64,000 nt of DNA from contig CAIIXF020000010.1 of NCBI GenBank assembly GCA_903813345.2, positions 5,883,169 through 5,947,168 on the forward strand, given 5' to 3'. Source of the stretch: Owenia fusiformis. Its lineage: Eukaryota > Annelida > Polychaeta > Sabellida > Oweniidae. Shown in pieces: positions 1 to 12,700 of this stretch. The notes under the pieces are model-generated. The model searched no databases and was not told the origin of the DNA. It saw nothing but the letters and a program-made list of their open reading frames with translations. The number at the start of each line of letters is the position of its first letter. Position 1 is the stretch's first letter. Position numbers and translations under genes: made by a program.

Positions 1-138
1 AGACCCTATTGATGCATTATTACGAAAATATTGGAGACAGGTTTGGAATATAACAAAAATGTTGGTCAGTTCTGAACTGAGTTGCAAATCGTATCAGAAA
101 TTCAAGAAAATTTTGGGTTTAACGACGTCGAATTACAT
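1..138 (+). CDS. Possible upstream exon of DHX34 (weak)
   Basis: An open frame starts at base 2 and runs to a stop near 165, with a GTATGT donor-like site at 139. The peptide (DPIDALLRKYWRQVW start) loosely resembles the Asp..Leu-Leu..Arg..Trp segment that precedes the zinc-finger tail in DHX34, and it lies upstream on the right strand. The phase after the donor does not fit the acceptor I propose near 3725, so an extra exon or a different acceptor would be needed. It may equally be chance open sequence or repeat. No other coding sequence is seen between 139 and 3724. Confidence 0.18.
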
Positions 139-679
139 GTATGTGTGAATTCTTTTTATTGAATTCTCCTCAGATGTCCAAAACTTTGATTCCACAATTC
201 TATATTTATCTATATCGATGGTTACTATATCAATCTATGTCTGATTTTATCGAAAAGAAATAATACTCTTTATTCCCCAGAAATCGACATATTTGGAAGT
301 ATATATTCAACCTCCCACTAGTCTTTGTTAGATTGATTAGAATATTGATAGTATTGGTGAAGTGAGAAGACCTGTGGTTGCTCACGTGGATTCTGTTTCA
401 TTGTTGTTATTTTCCTGTGAGTGACCCAATCAATTGTCACGTCAAATCAATATGTTTATACTACACTGTCTAAAAATGTAAAGGGTTCAATAAATAGTGA
501 TTTCTGAACATCAGATATCTGAGAATTGATGATTAGGGTCATGTACCTCACTACCTTTAAGTACAATCATTACACGATGAATGGCAGTTAATCAATGAAA
601 AAGTCCAATTGTTGATCCATGTTATGCCCATTGTAGTTGTGTATTTGAAAAGTCATTTACAGGATAATCACTTAACCCA

Positions 680-1105
680 AAATATGCTTATGGTCATCTA
701 GCTATATAGAAATAAGTAATAATACAATGATAACCCAGGGCATATCGTGATGGCTACTCTATGACGTATGTAGAAGATCTGAGAATTGACTATTTTGCTC
801 ATGGTGATATAGCTATCGAGAAATAAGTAAGAATACAATAATCAGGCCTGGAAAATGTATGTTTACAACTCTATAAAGTGTATATAAGCCTAGATCTGAG
901 AATTTACCACTTTGCTCATGGTGACGTTGCTATTTAATCATAAGTAATAAAAGCAATCAAAATTCACCCAGGGCATCTGGGCAATACAAATTGTTAGCTG
1001 CTCCACGAAGTGAATACAAATCTGAGACTGACCACTTTTCTCATGGTCACATTGCAATTTAAAAATAAGTAAGAATAAAATCAATAACCACCCAGGGCAA
1101 TGTTC
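680..1105. repeat. Degenerate tandem repeat, about 120-bp period
   Basis: Three to four imperfect copies share the words TCATGGTGA, AAATAAGTAA, CACCCAGGGCA and GATCTGAGAATT. The flanking stretch 139-679 and 1106-1340 shows no coding exon and no other structure that I can support. Confidence 0.5.
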
Positions 1106-1344
1106 TTCCAATTTTCTGAATGTACTTTTTTCTCCGTGAGAAAATATTGCAAATGGTCATACTTAGGATTTTAATTGTTCAAAAAAATGTGTAGCTGTGT
1201 TATTTAACACTTTATAGAGACCTTCTAAATGCTTTAATAGTCCTGAAATACAATACTGTAACTTTACTTAATTTGACGGCCATTTTATTATGGCAAATTT
1301 GGCGATTTTCAAAAATTCACCAATTCATGTCTCTGGCATTTTTA

Positions 1345-1480
1345 TGTCACCACCACAAGTGGTGACACATTGTTATAGTCTCCAACTTTTTGAGGATAGT
1401 GTTCAATGGTTGGTGTTCATTGTTTGGCATCTGTAAAAAATGGCAGGTAGTGACATTTTGCATGTTAATGCCTTGTTTTG
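1345..1480. repeat. Dispersed repeat, copy A (copy B at 16980-17095)
   Basis: Shares an ordered set of words with 16980-17095 in the same orientation, including TGGCAGGT, GTGACATTTTGCATGT and AATGCCTTGTT. The repeat has no recognisable coding content. The two copies lie 15.6 kb apart, upstream and downstream of the visible DHX34 exons. Confidence 0.5.
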
Positions 1481-2069
1481 AATATAATGCTTTATGTACA
1501 AATATTGGTACACACTTTGATAAACATTGAAATATCATAAGCCAATTTGATTGAGGACAATTTACAAGAGTAAATTTTGAACATAATCTTTCCACACGTT
1601 TATTACCAGTTCTGTATCGCATAATGGGCAATTCATGTCATTGACAGTAGTCAGGTGTAACATAATTCTATATCAAATTGAATGAAATAACACTGCGAGT
1701 AAACCAAATAAAATTGCAGAGCAACCCAGTTATAATGTCAGTTGTCATTGTTAATATGACTAAGAGTTTAGTATGAGTTCAGTATCAGTCTTTGTTTGTT
1801 ACAATGTCAAAATATAATCATTGATTGTCTTAGCAACATGCTCTCTCCTGTCAACTTCGCCAATTTCACTGGTATTTATTCGTGCTATTTGCCCAATTAA
1901 ATCTTCACCAATTTTGCCGAAGGAGTGGTATCGATATGGAGAACTGAATTCAACAATGTTTTTCTCTTAAACCAATAATTGAAAACATTCTGTAAAGAAC
2001 ACGGTATTTTATGTAATGTTGACTGATTGACAACAATTTAATGCGAAAATTATTTAGAAATATTTTATA

Positions 2070-3124
2070 CAAGGGGCGATCCATATATTCTGATAAAAAT
2101 GCTCTCATTTTGTGATTTTTTCACATATCCCTTTCATTTTTTCAGAACATGTAGATTATGCAATTACACATACGATGCTAAACTATTTTAGCTGTATCTT
2201 AAATTAATTTTGAAATAAGGTTGCCATGGTAACCTGTATTTAGGGTAGGCAGGTCAGTTAAATTATAACGTCTAAAATAGATAAATATGTTAATTTAATC
2301 ATTCCTCGATACCTATTTTAAGCAGATCAAACGCATCTTCCAGTCATTGTCAGCTATTCATTGATCTGTTCCATACCCCTGTTGCCCTTGTTTGATAATT
2401 TATACAGTGGGATAGCTATCTTTTCATAAGAAACATCTCAATTTATCGTAGTGTTATTCTCTGTCCGCAAGCTCTTCTTGCAACCAGATTGCGGATGATC
2501 TTCAACAGTGACCATGCCTTCCTCTTTACAATACTACCTATATATTCTTTATGCAGATATAACACCTTGCCCATGCACTTTATGAGTCCATGTATGTCTC
2601 TGAAGGTGTCCTCTTACTTATTCTTGAAAGAAAATCGAATCTAATGGTATTTCCTAATGTATCCGTTAATGTGACACTCTGCATCAGCTACATTAACCTA
2701 ATCTGACAATTTGATTTTTGGTGTGTCTGACATAACATGTAATGTCAATTGGCACATTCTGTCCTACAATGCTATCGTGATTTGTTGTGATGTTATAGTG
2801 AGCACGTATAAACAGTAGTTTAGCAACAAACAACGAGTAACAATACCAAACTTTTTTAGAAAAAATGCATGATTTCCGCATGCTTTAAAATAATTAAAAT
2901 AACAAGTTATTTTGATATTTATATGTTATAATTAAATTGACCTGCCTACCCTTAATACAGGTTACCATGGCAGCCTTATCTCATTGATAATTTAAGATAA
3001 AGCTATAATATTTTAGCATTGTATGTGTAATTACATAATCTACATTTTCTGAAAAAATGAGAGGGATACGTGAAAAAATCACAAAATGAGAGCATTTTTA
3101 TCAGAATATATGGATCGCCCCTTG
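2070..3124. mobile_element. Non-autonomous TIR transposon with TA target-site duplication
   Basis: The ends are CAAGGGGCGATCC... and its reverse complement, and TA flanks both sides (2068-2069 and 3125-3126). The terminal inverted repeats are about 185 bp and include a GGTTACCATGG word near their inner ends (about 2225 and 2960). The interior of about 680 bp has no transposase. The TA duplication suggests mobilisation by a Tc1/mariner-type transposase; this is inferred from the target site only. Confidence 0.75.
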
Positions 3125-3179
3125 TATATTAACTGTTTTTGTTAAATTTTTTTGTTTTTTTAGTGCAATTGTTTTTGCT

Positions 3180-3535
3180 CCTCTATACCAATTCTTGAAA
3201 ATGAAATAAAATGTCTTTCCGAACCTTGTTGGAACAAAATAGCATATACAACATGTTTTTAGACTTCTCAATATTATAGTTATACAAAGGAATTTTTGGT
3301 TGATTTTAAGAAAGTGTTCAAAAAATTAAAACAAAATCCCCCCAAAATAGATAAAAATCAAGATAAACCTTTTATTTTATTTACAAGATACTTTTTTAAA
3401 ATCAACCAAAATTTCCTTTGTATGATTACAATATTGAGAGACCTAAACATGTTGTGTTCATGTCGTTTTGTTCCAATGAGGTTCGGAAAGATGTTTCATT
3501 TCACTCTGGAAACATGATACCAAGAACAAAACAAG
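3180..3535. repeat. Small foldback element
   Basis: Arms at about 3206-3305 and 3401-3497 are inverted copies carrying TCTTTCCGAACC, CAATATT and AAAATCAACCAAAA-type words. The outer parts are more diverged. The loop is about 95 bp and A-rich. There is no coding potential beyond a short chance frame. Confidence 0.6.
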
Positions 3536-3724
3536 TGTTTGATGTGTTTTCTAAAACAATATAGATGAAAGAATATATATATTTCAAATTATATTGTTAC
3601 CATTTAACAGATGACCATTAAATTGACGATGTGTTAAATTTTTAGATTTTTTTATGACTGGTTTAAGAGAAACGTATGTTCAAAAAGTTCTCCATATCGA
3701 TACCACTCCTTTGCCAAAAATTAG

Positions 3725-6700
3725 ATAACGCCAAATTAAAGAGAGTAACAGTATGCACATTATTCCTAATTGCACTAAATATCAAAATAGTTTATTCCCC
3801 ATGTGTTATAGAAGAGGAGCCAGTCCTTAAAGAGATCTTCAAAGCTTCAAGTACAGAACCCAACACTGTTAAAGGTGGTGTCAGAGTAAATGACTACTTA
3901 ACATATAACTGGTGAGTCAGTGACAAGATTTTAAACCCTATACAAACTATTTATAATTTGGATGTGTTTCACTGTTTTGTGTTTCTCGATATATGAGTAT
4001 GATCATATGAGTAAGTAATGTTGAGTGTCTCGTAAATTTGCTTTTTTGTTTTTTAATTTAAATTTGTTTTCCCTTTGTGTGAAAGACACATGACAGGGGT
4101 GTAGCCAGCGAATGTCAAAGGGAATGCAAAGGTAGGTTATCGCAAACAATTTCAAACGATTCTGACTTGAATTATGAATATTTTGTGATCATGGACATGG
4201 GTGTATCTTTTAGATCCATTCATTATCTTCAAGAAAAGTATATATAATGATAATTTAGTTTATCAGACCTAAGTGATATTGAAGGGGCAATGGACCAATC
4301 AACATACTTTTTCAAAAATGTTGACCTAATTTTCACCAAAAATGCAACCTTTTATTATATTGTTGAATGCATGATTTAGCGGGATCAGATGTCCAGATAT
4401 AACCCCTTTTTTGTTCGGCTTTTTCAGGAAAGCAACAAACTTGGCACATTTGTAGAAACATATGATTTGTGTGGAAAAATGATTTCAGGGCAAGTGGTTG
4501 GGGGTGGTCTTCATGAATTTTTTTACCTCTGACCCCCAACCCTATCAGGTGGGGAGGGGTAAATTATAAAAAATAAATAAAAGTGGTTTTAAAGTATTTT
4601 TGTTTAAATGACTTCATTTGGTGATTGCTTTGAGCCTTGAAATGATGTAAAACTCATTTTAGAAGTGGTATTTAGTGAGGAAAATACATTTAAACCCAAT
4701 TATCCAGGAAAAATTCATTATTAAAAGGGCCAAATATGGGACGTCGATTACTGTATTTCAAGAATGTGATGACTAATAGCCTTAACAAAATTCACAGTAA
4801 TAGAAGTATAAGTGTTTATTGCAGATAGAAAATATTGCTTTGGTAGCTGATGTACTCTCAGAGAAAAAAAATATCGAAATTTCAATTTTTTGGTGCATTT
4901 GGCTCAGCGGTAACCTTATCTTACCTCAATAATTTTTAAGATAGTCAATGTATGCATCTCATATGAGCTCAGAATGGTGCTTCTAGTCTTGTTTTGTCAT
5001 ATTATTGCTAATTACATGTACAAAAAAGATTGGAATCAAAAAAAAAATTCAAATTTTCATTTTCGATTCTGAATGGCCAGGGGTAACCATATTGTACCTT
5101 AATAATTTTCTAAATATGTAATATATCCATCTCAAATGAGCTCAAAATGGTGCATCTAGTCTTGTTTTGTCATAATATTGCTAATTAGAAGTAAAAAAAA
5201 GATTTTTTTTTTAATCTAATTTTCCTTTTCGCTTCTGAAGGGCCAGGGGTAACCATATTGTACCTTAATAATTTTTAAAATATGTAATATATCCATCTCA
5301 AATGACCTCAATATGGTGCATCTAGCCTTTTTTATTCATATTAACCATAATAAGATGTAGAAAAATGATTGATAATTCTTAAAACTCTAAATTTTCATTT
5401 AAGCTTCAGATGGTCCAGGGGTAACCATATTTTAGCATAATAATTTTCAAGATATGTAATATATGCATCTCAAATGAGCTCAAAATGGTGCATATAGTCT
5501 TGTTTTATCATACCCCAAATAAGATATAGAAAAATTATTTGACATTTCTTAATTTGAAAAAATCTGAATTTTCTATTTGACCATATTTTTAACATAATAA
5601 TTACATATTATTACATATGCATCTAAAATGAGCTCAAAGTGGTTCATATACCAGAAGTCTTGTTATCATATTTCCCCTAATAATATATAAAAACATAATT
5701 TGACATTTCTAAATATCTAATATCTAAAAATCTAAATTTTATATTTGAGCTTTTGACAGCCCAGGGGTAACCATACTTAAGATAATAATTTTCAATGTAT
5801 GTTACATATATGCATCTCAAGTGAGCTTGAAATGGTGTATATAATCTTGTTTTGTCATATCATTTCTAAGGAGATGGAAAAAATGATCAGATTTTGATTT
5901 AGCTTTTGACTGGTTATAGGTGGCCTCATTTTACCATAATAATTTTCAAGATATGTCACATTTGCAACTTAAATAAGCTCAAAATGGCATTTTGTCATAT
6001 TCATATGTTCATATATTCATACTGAGATATAAAATGATAAATCAATGAAGTATTTTATAAAGATATTAGGTTTAAGAACACTTGCATCACCTCTGGGTAC
6101 ACCTTCCATTCCTCCAAATCAGATGATTTAGAGTAGTAGTTAAATGCAGATGTGACATCGCATAGAATGATTGAATGAAAAATGGGGAGGACTAAACTTT
6201 GGTCATGGCCAATTGATCTTGCAATATCATGCACAGATAGTTATTGAATGGATTTTCTTTTACAAAATGCAATCCAAGATGTAGTGGGAACAAGAGGGAG
6301 CTGTCCTCCTTCCAGGCATCAACACTAAAACCCTCAAGAACATGGCAAGATGATAGTGACCAAGTAATGCAATGTCTTAGGTGCCATCAAGGATATTTCT
6401 CCATACGAGAGACTGCTTCAATCATTGCCTAACAATTGATTTTGATGTAGTAAAACTGAAAATGTCAATTTGGATTGCATATGGTAAGGGGAAATCCTTC
6501 CAATATCTACCTGCCCACAATATTACAAGACCACTTGGCCATGACCAAAGTTTACCCCTCCCAATTTTTCATGCAATCAATGGATTTGATATGTCACCTT
6601 TGCATTCTACTACTTCTCTAAATCATCTGATTTGAAGGAATGGAAGGTGTACACCCAGAGCTATTGCAGTTGTTTTTAAACTTTGAATCTTTTTTTAGAA

Positions 6701-9700
6701 ACATTGCAGTTGTAGAGTCATTTGTTATTCTGATGCATTCTAACCCACAGTTTCTATCACCACATGAATGTGGTTGGACTACTCCCACTGCTGATACTGA
6801 GGCCACAACATATGAAAATGTAGGTCCTATGAGGCGGATATCTGTATAATAACAAAAGATGTTGCATCTGAGGCATGCAAAAAACTTGTTTGATGTTTAA
6901 GGAGTGTTGAGGGAACATATGCAAATGTTTGAAATCATATCTCATTTGCTCTGGGCTATGTAGCCGTAGGGGAGACTGTCAGAATCTATAAATCCTGGCC
7001 TGTTTGATTATGTTTTATGGATTTGGATTATATTTTCAAATGATTATACATAGAATCTTAACAATGCTAATACTCAGTACAAACTGGACTGTCAAACATC
7101 TTAGAAAAGTGCTCGATAAAACTATAGTACAGTATTGAGCTAGTGGTACTAAAAAGGAATAAATGGATGTTGACATTTTTATAATTTTTTCTTATTTCAG
7201 AAGGAATAAATGGCAAAACTTGACTATAATCAACATTTTGAGCTCGTTTGAGTAACAAGTGTGATATATCTTTATTTAAATTATTACGGTAAAATGGCAT
7301 CAAAAGCTAAGGCCGTAAGAATTAGATTCTTTGTTTTGCTTCCCCTTGCTTGCATGATTTTGACTAAATCAGAAAAAACAAACACATCCAAATAGCAACC
7401 ACAAGGGTCTGAAAGTAACATCGCATTTCATTCAATCAGAATCAGACGAAATGGCGGATAAATTGATGTGCGTCAAAATCGACAGTGTTATTGATTACTT
7501 AGGCATACATTTTTTATTAATTTTTACCCTTGAATAATACCTATATTTAAATATATTGTATAAACGTATAGATCTGTGTTTGTATCACTGCAAATTGGTA
7601 TGTCATTCCTTTTAATGCCCATAAAATGTATACATTTCTCAGCAAACAAGTTTGTGTTTTTTTGAGTTTGTGTTTGTTTCCTTGTACCCTTGCATAATTT
7701 GGATTTTGCCAGGACGCAAACCAGAGAATCTAATTCTTATGGCCTAATATGAAAATATCATTTTTTCAAGTTTCCAAACATTTTTTACATTCCCTAGAAA
7801 TAATATATGACAAAAGAAGATTAAAAAACCCTTCAAAGCCCATTTGAGATGCATATGTCTCATACTTTGAAAATTATTAAGGTAAAATATGGCTACCCAT
7901 AGGCCACAATAAGCTAAAATGAAAATTTAGATTTTTAAGAAATGTAAAATCATTTTTCTACATCTAATCAAGGGTAATCTGATAAAACAAAGCTATATGC
8001 ACCATTTTGAGCTAATTTGAGATGCATATATTACATATCTTGAAAATTTTTAAGGTAAAATATGGTTACCCCTGGCCTTTTAGAAGCGAAAATGAAAATT
8101 TGGATTTTTAAAAAATTTCCAATAATTTTTTTACAACTTATTAGGAATAATATGACAAAACAATTCTCTATGCATCATTTTGACCTCATATGAGATGCAT
8201 ACATTGCATGTTTTAAAAATTATTAAGGTAAAATAAGGTTACCCCTGAGCTGCATGCACTTAAAAATTGAAATTTCGAGAATTTTTTTCTCAAAAAATAC
8301 ATGAGCCACCCGTGGTATATTTTCTATCTGAGATAATCACTTAAACCTCTACCACTGTGAATTTTTTCAGGACTATCAGACATCACATTCTTGAAATACA
8401 GTACTGGATGTTCCGTATTTGGCCCTTTAAACAACGAATTATTCTTAGATAATTGGGTTAAAATGAGTTTTTCTTGCTACAGACAACTTCTTAATTGGGT
8501 TTTACACAATTTCAAGGCTCAAAGCAATCACCAAATGAAGTCATTTAAAGAAAAATACTTTAAAACCATTTTTATTTAATTTTAATAATATACCCCTCCC
8601 AGTCTGGTAGAGGTTGGGGGTCAGAGGCTAAAAAATCCATGAAGACCACCCCAAATCACTTGCCCTGAAATCATTTTTTACTCATATCATATGATTCTAC
8701 AACTGTGCCAAGTTTGTTGCTTTCCTGAAAAAGCCGAACAAAAAAAGGACATCTGACCACGCTAATTAGAATGTGCTTTGAGACATGTTCGATTTCCTAA
8801 AAGGAAAAGTTGATTGCTCCAGGGACTTTAAAGATATTGAATTTGGATGACCAAAATGAACTGAAACCAATGGATAGTATGAGATTTTTCAATGGAGAAA
8901 TAATATGGGGAACACTTATCTTAAAGCAATTCAGTTTTTCTTTCAAGAACTATTTGATACATCAAAATAAAGAATAGTAATGCATAAAACATTGTAAAAA
9001 ATGATTGCATTTTTGGTGAAAATGGGGTCAACATCTTTGAAAAAGTGTGTTGATGGGTTGATTGCTAGTTAAATATCTCCGAGTTTGTTTGATATTATTA
9101 TTACTGTGTATAATTTTCTTTGAGATAATGAATTGATCTTAAAGATAAACCTATCTTCATTGTCAGAAAATAGTCATAATCCAAGATATAACCTTCTGAA
9201 ATTGTTTGCGATAACCTACGTGCTCCTTTTTACAGCCAGAACTTTTTATTTATATCGTATATGTTGCATTTCAAACTTAGCTATGGCCAATAGGGTACCT
9301 CTAGCAAACTGAAAACAATCTGCTTCTCCATTGACTCCTATGTTAAATCACTTACACATTGCATTTTTTCTGTAAGATTGTTGACAATCTGCAATCTGAA
9401 TTGCAATCTGTTCTATACTTCTCTCTCAATGTTACAATGTGCAGATTGTTGCAATGTGTGCAATCTGCAATCTGGATTGTACAATCTGTTTTATACTTCT
9501 CTCAGAATGGCCAACAATCTTAACAATGTTAGCAATGTTACAATGTGCAGATTGTTGCAATGTGTGCAATCTGCAATCTGGATTGTACAATCTGTTTTAT
9601 ACTTCTCTCAGAATGGCCAACAATCTTAACAATGTTAGCAATGTTGCAATGTGCAGATTGTTGCAATGTGTGCAATCTGCAATCTGGATTGTACAATCTG

Positions 9701-12700
9701 TTTTATACTTCTCTCAGAATGACCAACAATCTTAACAATGTTAGCAATGTTGCAATGTGCAGATTGTTGCAATGTGCGCAAACTGCAATCTGGATTGTGC
9801 AATCTGTTTTATACTTCTCCTTTCAGAATGACCAACAATCTTAACAATGTTAGCAATGTTGCAATGTGCACATTGTTGCAATGTGTGCAAACTGCAATCT
9901 GGATTGTACAATCTGTTTTATACTTCTCTCAGAATGGCCAACAATCTTCACAATCTTAGCAATGTTGCAATGTGCAGATTGTTGCAAAGTGTGCAATCTG
10001 CAATCTAGATTGTGCAATCTGTTTTATACTTCTCCCCTCAGAATGACCAACAATCTTAACAATGTTAGCAATGTTGCAATGTATAGATTGTCGCAATGTG
10101 TGCAAACTGCAATCTGGATTGTACAATCTGCTTTGTACTCCTCCCCTCAGAATGGTCAACAATCTTAACAATGTTAGCAATGCTGCAATGTGCAGATTGT
10201 TGCAATGTGTGCAATCTGGATTGTGCAATCTGTTTTACACTTCTCGTCTCAAAATGGCCAACAATCTTAACAATCTTAGCAATGTTGCAATGTACAGATT
10301 GTTGCAATATGTGCAAACTGCAATCTGGATTGTACAATCTGTTTTATACTTCTCTCAGAATGGCCAACAATCTTAACAATGTTAGCAATGTTGCAATGTA
10401 CAGATTGTTGCAATGTGTGCAAACTGCAATCTGGATTGTACAATCTGTTATATACTTCTCCCCTCAGGATGGTCAACAATCTTAACAATGTTAGCAATGT
10501 TGCAATGTACAGATTGTTGCAATGCACAGATTGTTGCAATGTGTGCAAACTGCAATCTGGATTGTACAATCTGTTTTATACTTCTCCTTTCAGAATGGCC
10601 AACAATCTTAACAATGTTAGCAATGTTGCAATGTGCAGATTGTTGCAATGTGTGCAATCTGCAATCTGGATTGTACAATCTGTTTTATACTTCTCCTTTC
10701 AGAATGGCCAACAATCTTAACAATGTTAGCAATGTTGCAATGTGCAGATTGTTGCAATGTGTGCAAACTGCAATCTTGATTGTGCAATCTGTTTTATACT
10801 TCTCCTTTCAGAATGGCCAACAATCTTAACAATGTTAGCAATGTTGCAATGTGCACATTGTTGCAATGTGTGCAAACTGCAATCTGGATTGTACAATCTG
10901 TTTTATACTACTAAGAATGGCCAACAATCTCAATAAACAATCTTAACAATCTAAGCAATGTTGCAATGTGCAGATTGTTGCAATGTGTGCAAACTGCAAT
11001 CTGGATTGTGCAATCTGTTTTTACTTCTCGTCTCAGAATGGTCAACAATCTCAACAATCTTAGCAATGTTGCAATGTGCAGATTGTTGCAATGTGTGCAA
11101 TCTGCAATCTGGATTGTGCAATCTGTTTTATACTTCTCTCAGAATGGCCAACAATCTTACTCACAGTACTGCTTTTATTAATATTCCAAAAGAATTATCT
11201 TATTTTAATAGTACTTTTTAACTATTGTATTTCTAGGCAAGTTATTGTATCGTAATGGATGGCTGTGGGTTTTGAGTTCTATGATGGTCCAAAGGCTCAA
11301 TCCAAGAGAGACCTTATTAATTAAATGTATAATCCTCTTTGGTCTTATAGCTTTTCACAATTGTAAACAACAAAAGGCTGAAGACGGAGATACAAGATGT
11401 CATCGATTTTAGATGGATTTGTAGTTTTGACCAGATCTCACCTGCTTTCAGTAAAGGGTTAAATCAAAATTGACCAGGCAATTGTTGGTAACACTTTTAT
11501 TTTTTGATAGACAATGACCATTGTTAGGACACACATTTCAGAGGTTGAAACTAATTTGATTTCCAGTGAATAATTTGGATTCAGATGTCATCTTGAAAAT
11601 AGAATAGGCCTAAATGGATTCCCCTCTCAAAGGATATCAAAGACTAGAGATGAGTTTAAAGTAATTAACTTTTGAAAACTTTTTCGGATGGGCTTTCTAT
11701 TTTCTAAAATAATATGCTTTATTTCAAAATGATACAAGATACTTTTTTAAAGACCATTCGCAAATCTTGTTAGCGCAAAATTAATGAATATAATTGTATG
11801 TACATATATTTTTCATTGACGCACTTGATATTTAGTGAACAATTTCTGCATTTTAAACTTTCACATAATTTCCATAATGATTGAATTATGATACATTTAT
11901 TAGTTATCACATAACAATGATAAATATAGGACTTTGCAGAATAGAAAGTTTAAAATGGAAATGTCTTATTGAAATGTGAAAACTCTGCATTGAGCAAGTG
12001 TAAAAAGCTCTAACATTGAAATAGCTGATAGATATTCTATCTTCCAGTATACTCATATGAGCAGAGATATAGAATTTCAAGCCGAAACATTAGGATAATC
12101 TGTTCTGTTTCATTTGTTTACTCCTGGACTATTTATGAAGTTTGGGGCATGGCAAGGAGGATTGGCTCCCAGGATCGAAACTCAATATTTCCCAACAATG
12201 GAAACGTCAAAATGTCGTTATTTTCGCCAATCATAATCGACTATAAATTCAAAATAAACAGTTCAAAAGATTCGAACCAATATCATGATCATTTCCTGTG
12301 ATTTTTTGAGTTTTTCGTTTCGAAATAAGGCCATAAGTCACGATTAAAATGTTGAAGTAAACAAAATGGCGGCGGTTTGAATTCAAATTTTGTATCACGA
12401 CATATCCATATATGGGACGGAATATCGATGTTGCCTTCTGGGAGCCAATCCTCCTTGGGGCATGGTTTACTTAAATTATACATAGCCAATTTGATGCACG
12501 CTAAATTATTAACTAGGTCATATTACTAAGCATGTTCTGAGTAAACAAATGAATTGGATAATCTTCCATTAAGTATGTCATAGAAAGGTTAATTGAGTAA
12601 AAGTTGAATAATATTTTTATAATATTTAGATTTTCATAATCTTCTCATCTGAAATTATTCACAGAATAACATGCATTTGCCAAAATTTTATTACATGATA

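Larger units (their letters stand above)
1905..3725. repeat. Outer inverted repeat pair enclosing two smaller foldbacks
   Basis: The segment around 1905-1990 is an inverted, diverged copy of 3640-3725: both contain GTTCTCCATATCGATACCAC (in opposite orientation) followed by a TTTAAGAGAAA word. Between them sit the TIR elements at 2070-3124 and 3180-3535, so this looks like nested insertions into an older foldback. The right arm abuts the DHX34 exon, which makes that exon's 5' boundary harder to place. Confidence 0.55.
4132..9219. mobile_element. Large foldback element (about 5.1 kb) in the DHX34 intron
   Basis: The ends are inverted copies of GTAGGTTATCGCAAACAATT. Matching inverted segments run inward: 4270-4340 with 9000-9065, 4735-4770 with 8375-8410, and the subrepeat blocks 4890-5990 with about 7840-8290. 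The arms are thus 1.5-1.9 kb each, flanking a middle region of about 1.8 kb. The arms contain tandem subrepeats in unequal numbers (about seven left, three right), a hallmark of Foldback-type elements. No transposase is recognisable in the middle; frames at 6244-6849 are short and give no motif. I find no convincing target-site duplication. Confidence 0.7.

Noticed and set aside
6244-6945. Several 60-84 codon frames that might be a transposase
   Set aside because: They overlap on both strands, lie partly in an inverted repeat and show no catalytic or DNA-binding motif.
9378-11221. Many overlapping open frames of 60-138 codons on both strands
   Set aside because: They are products of a stop-poor 106-bp tandem repeat read in rotating frames; no splice or start context.
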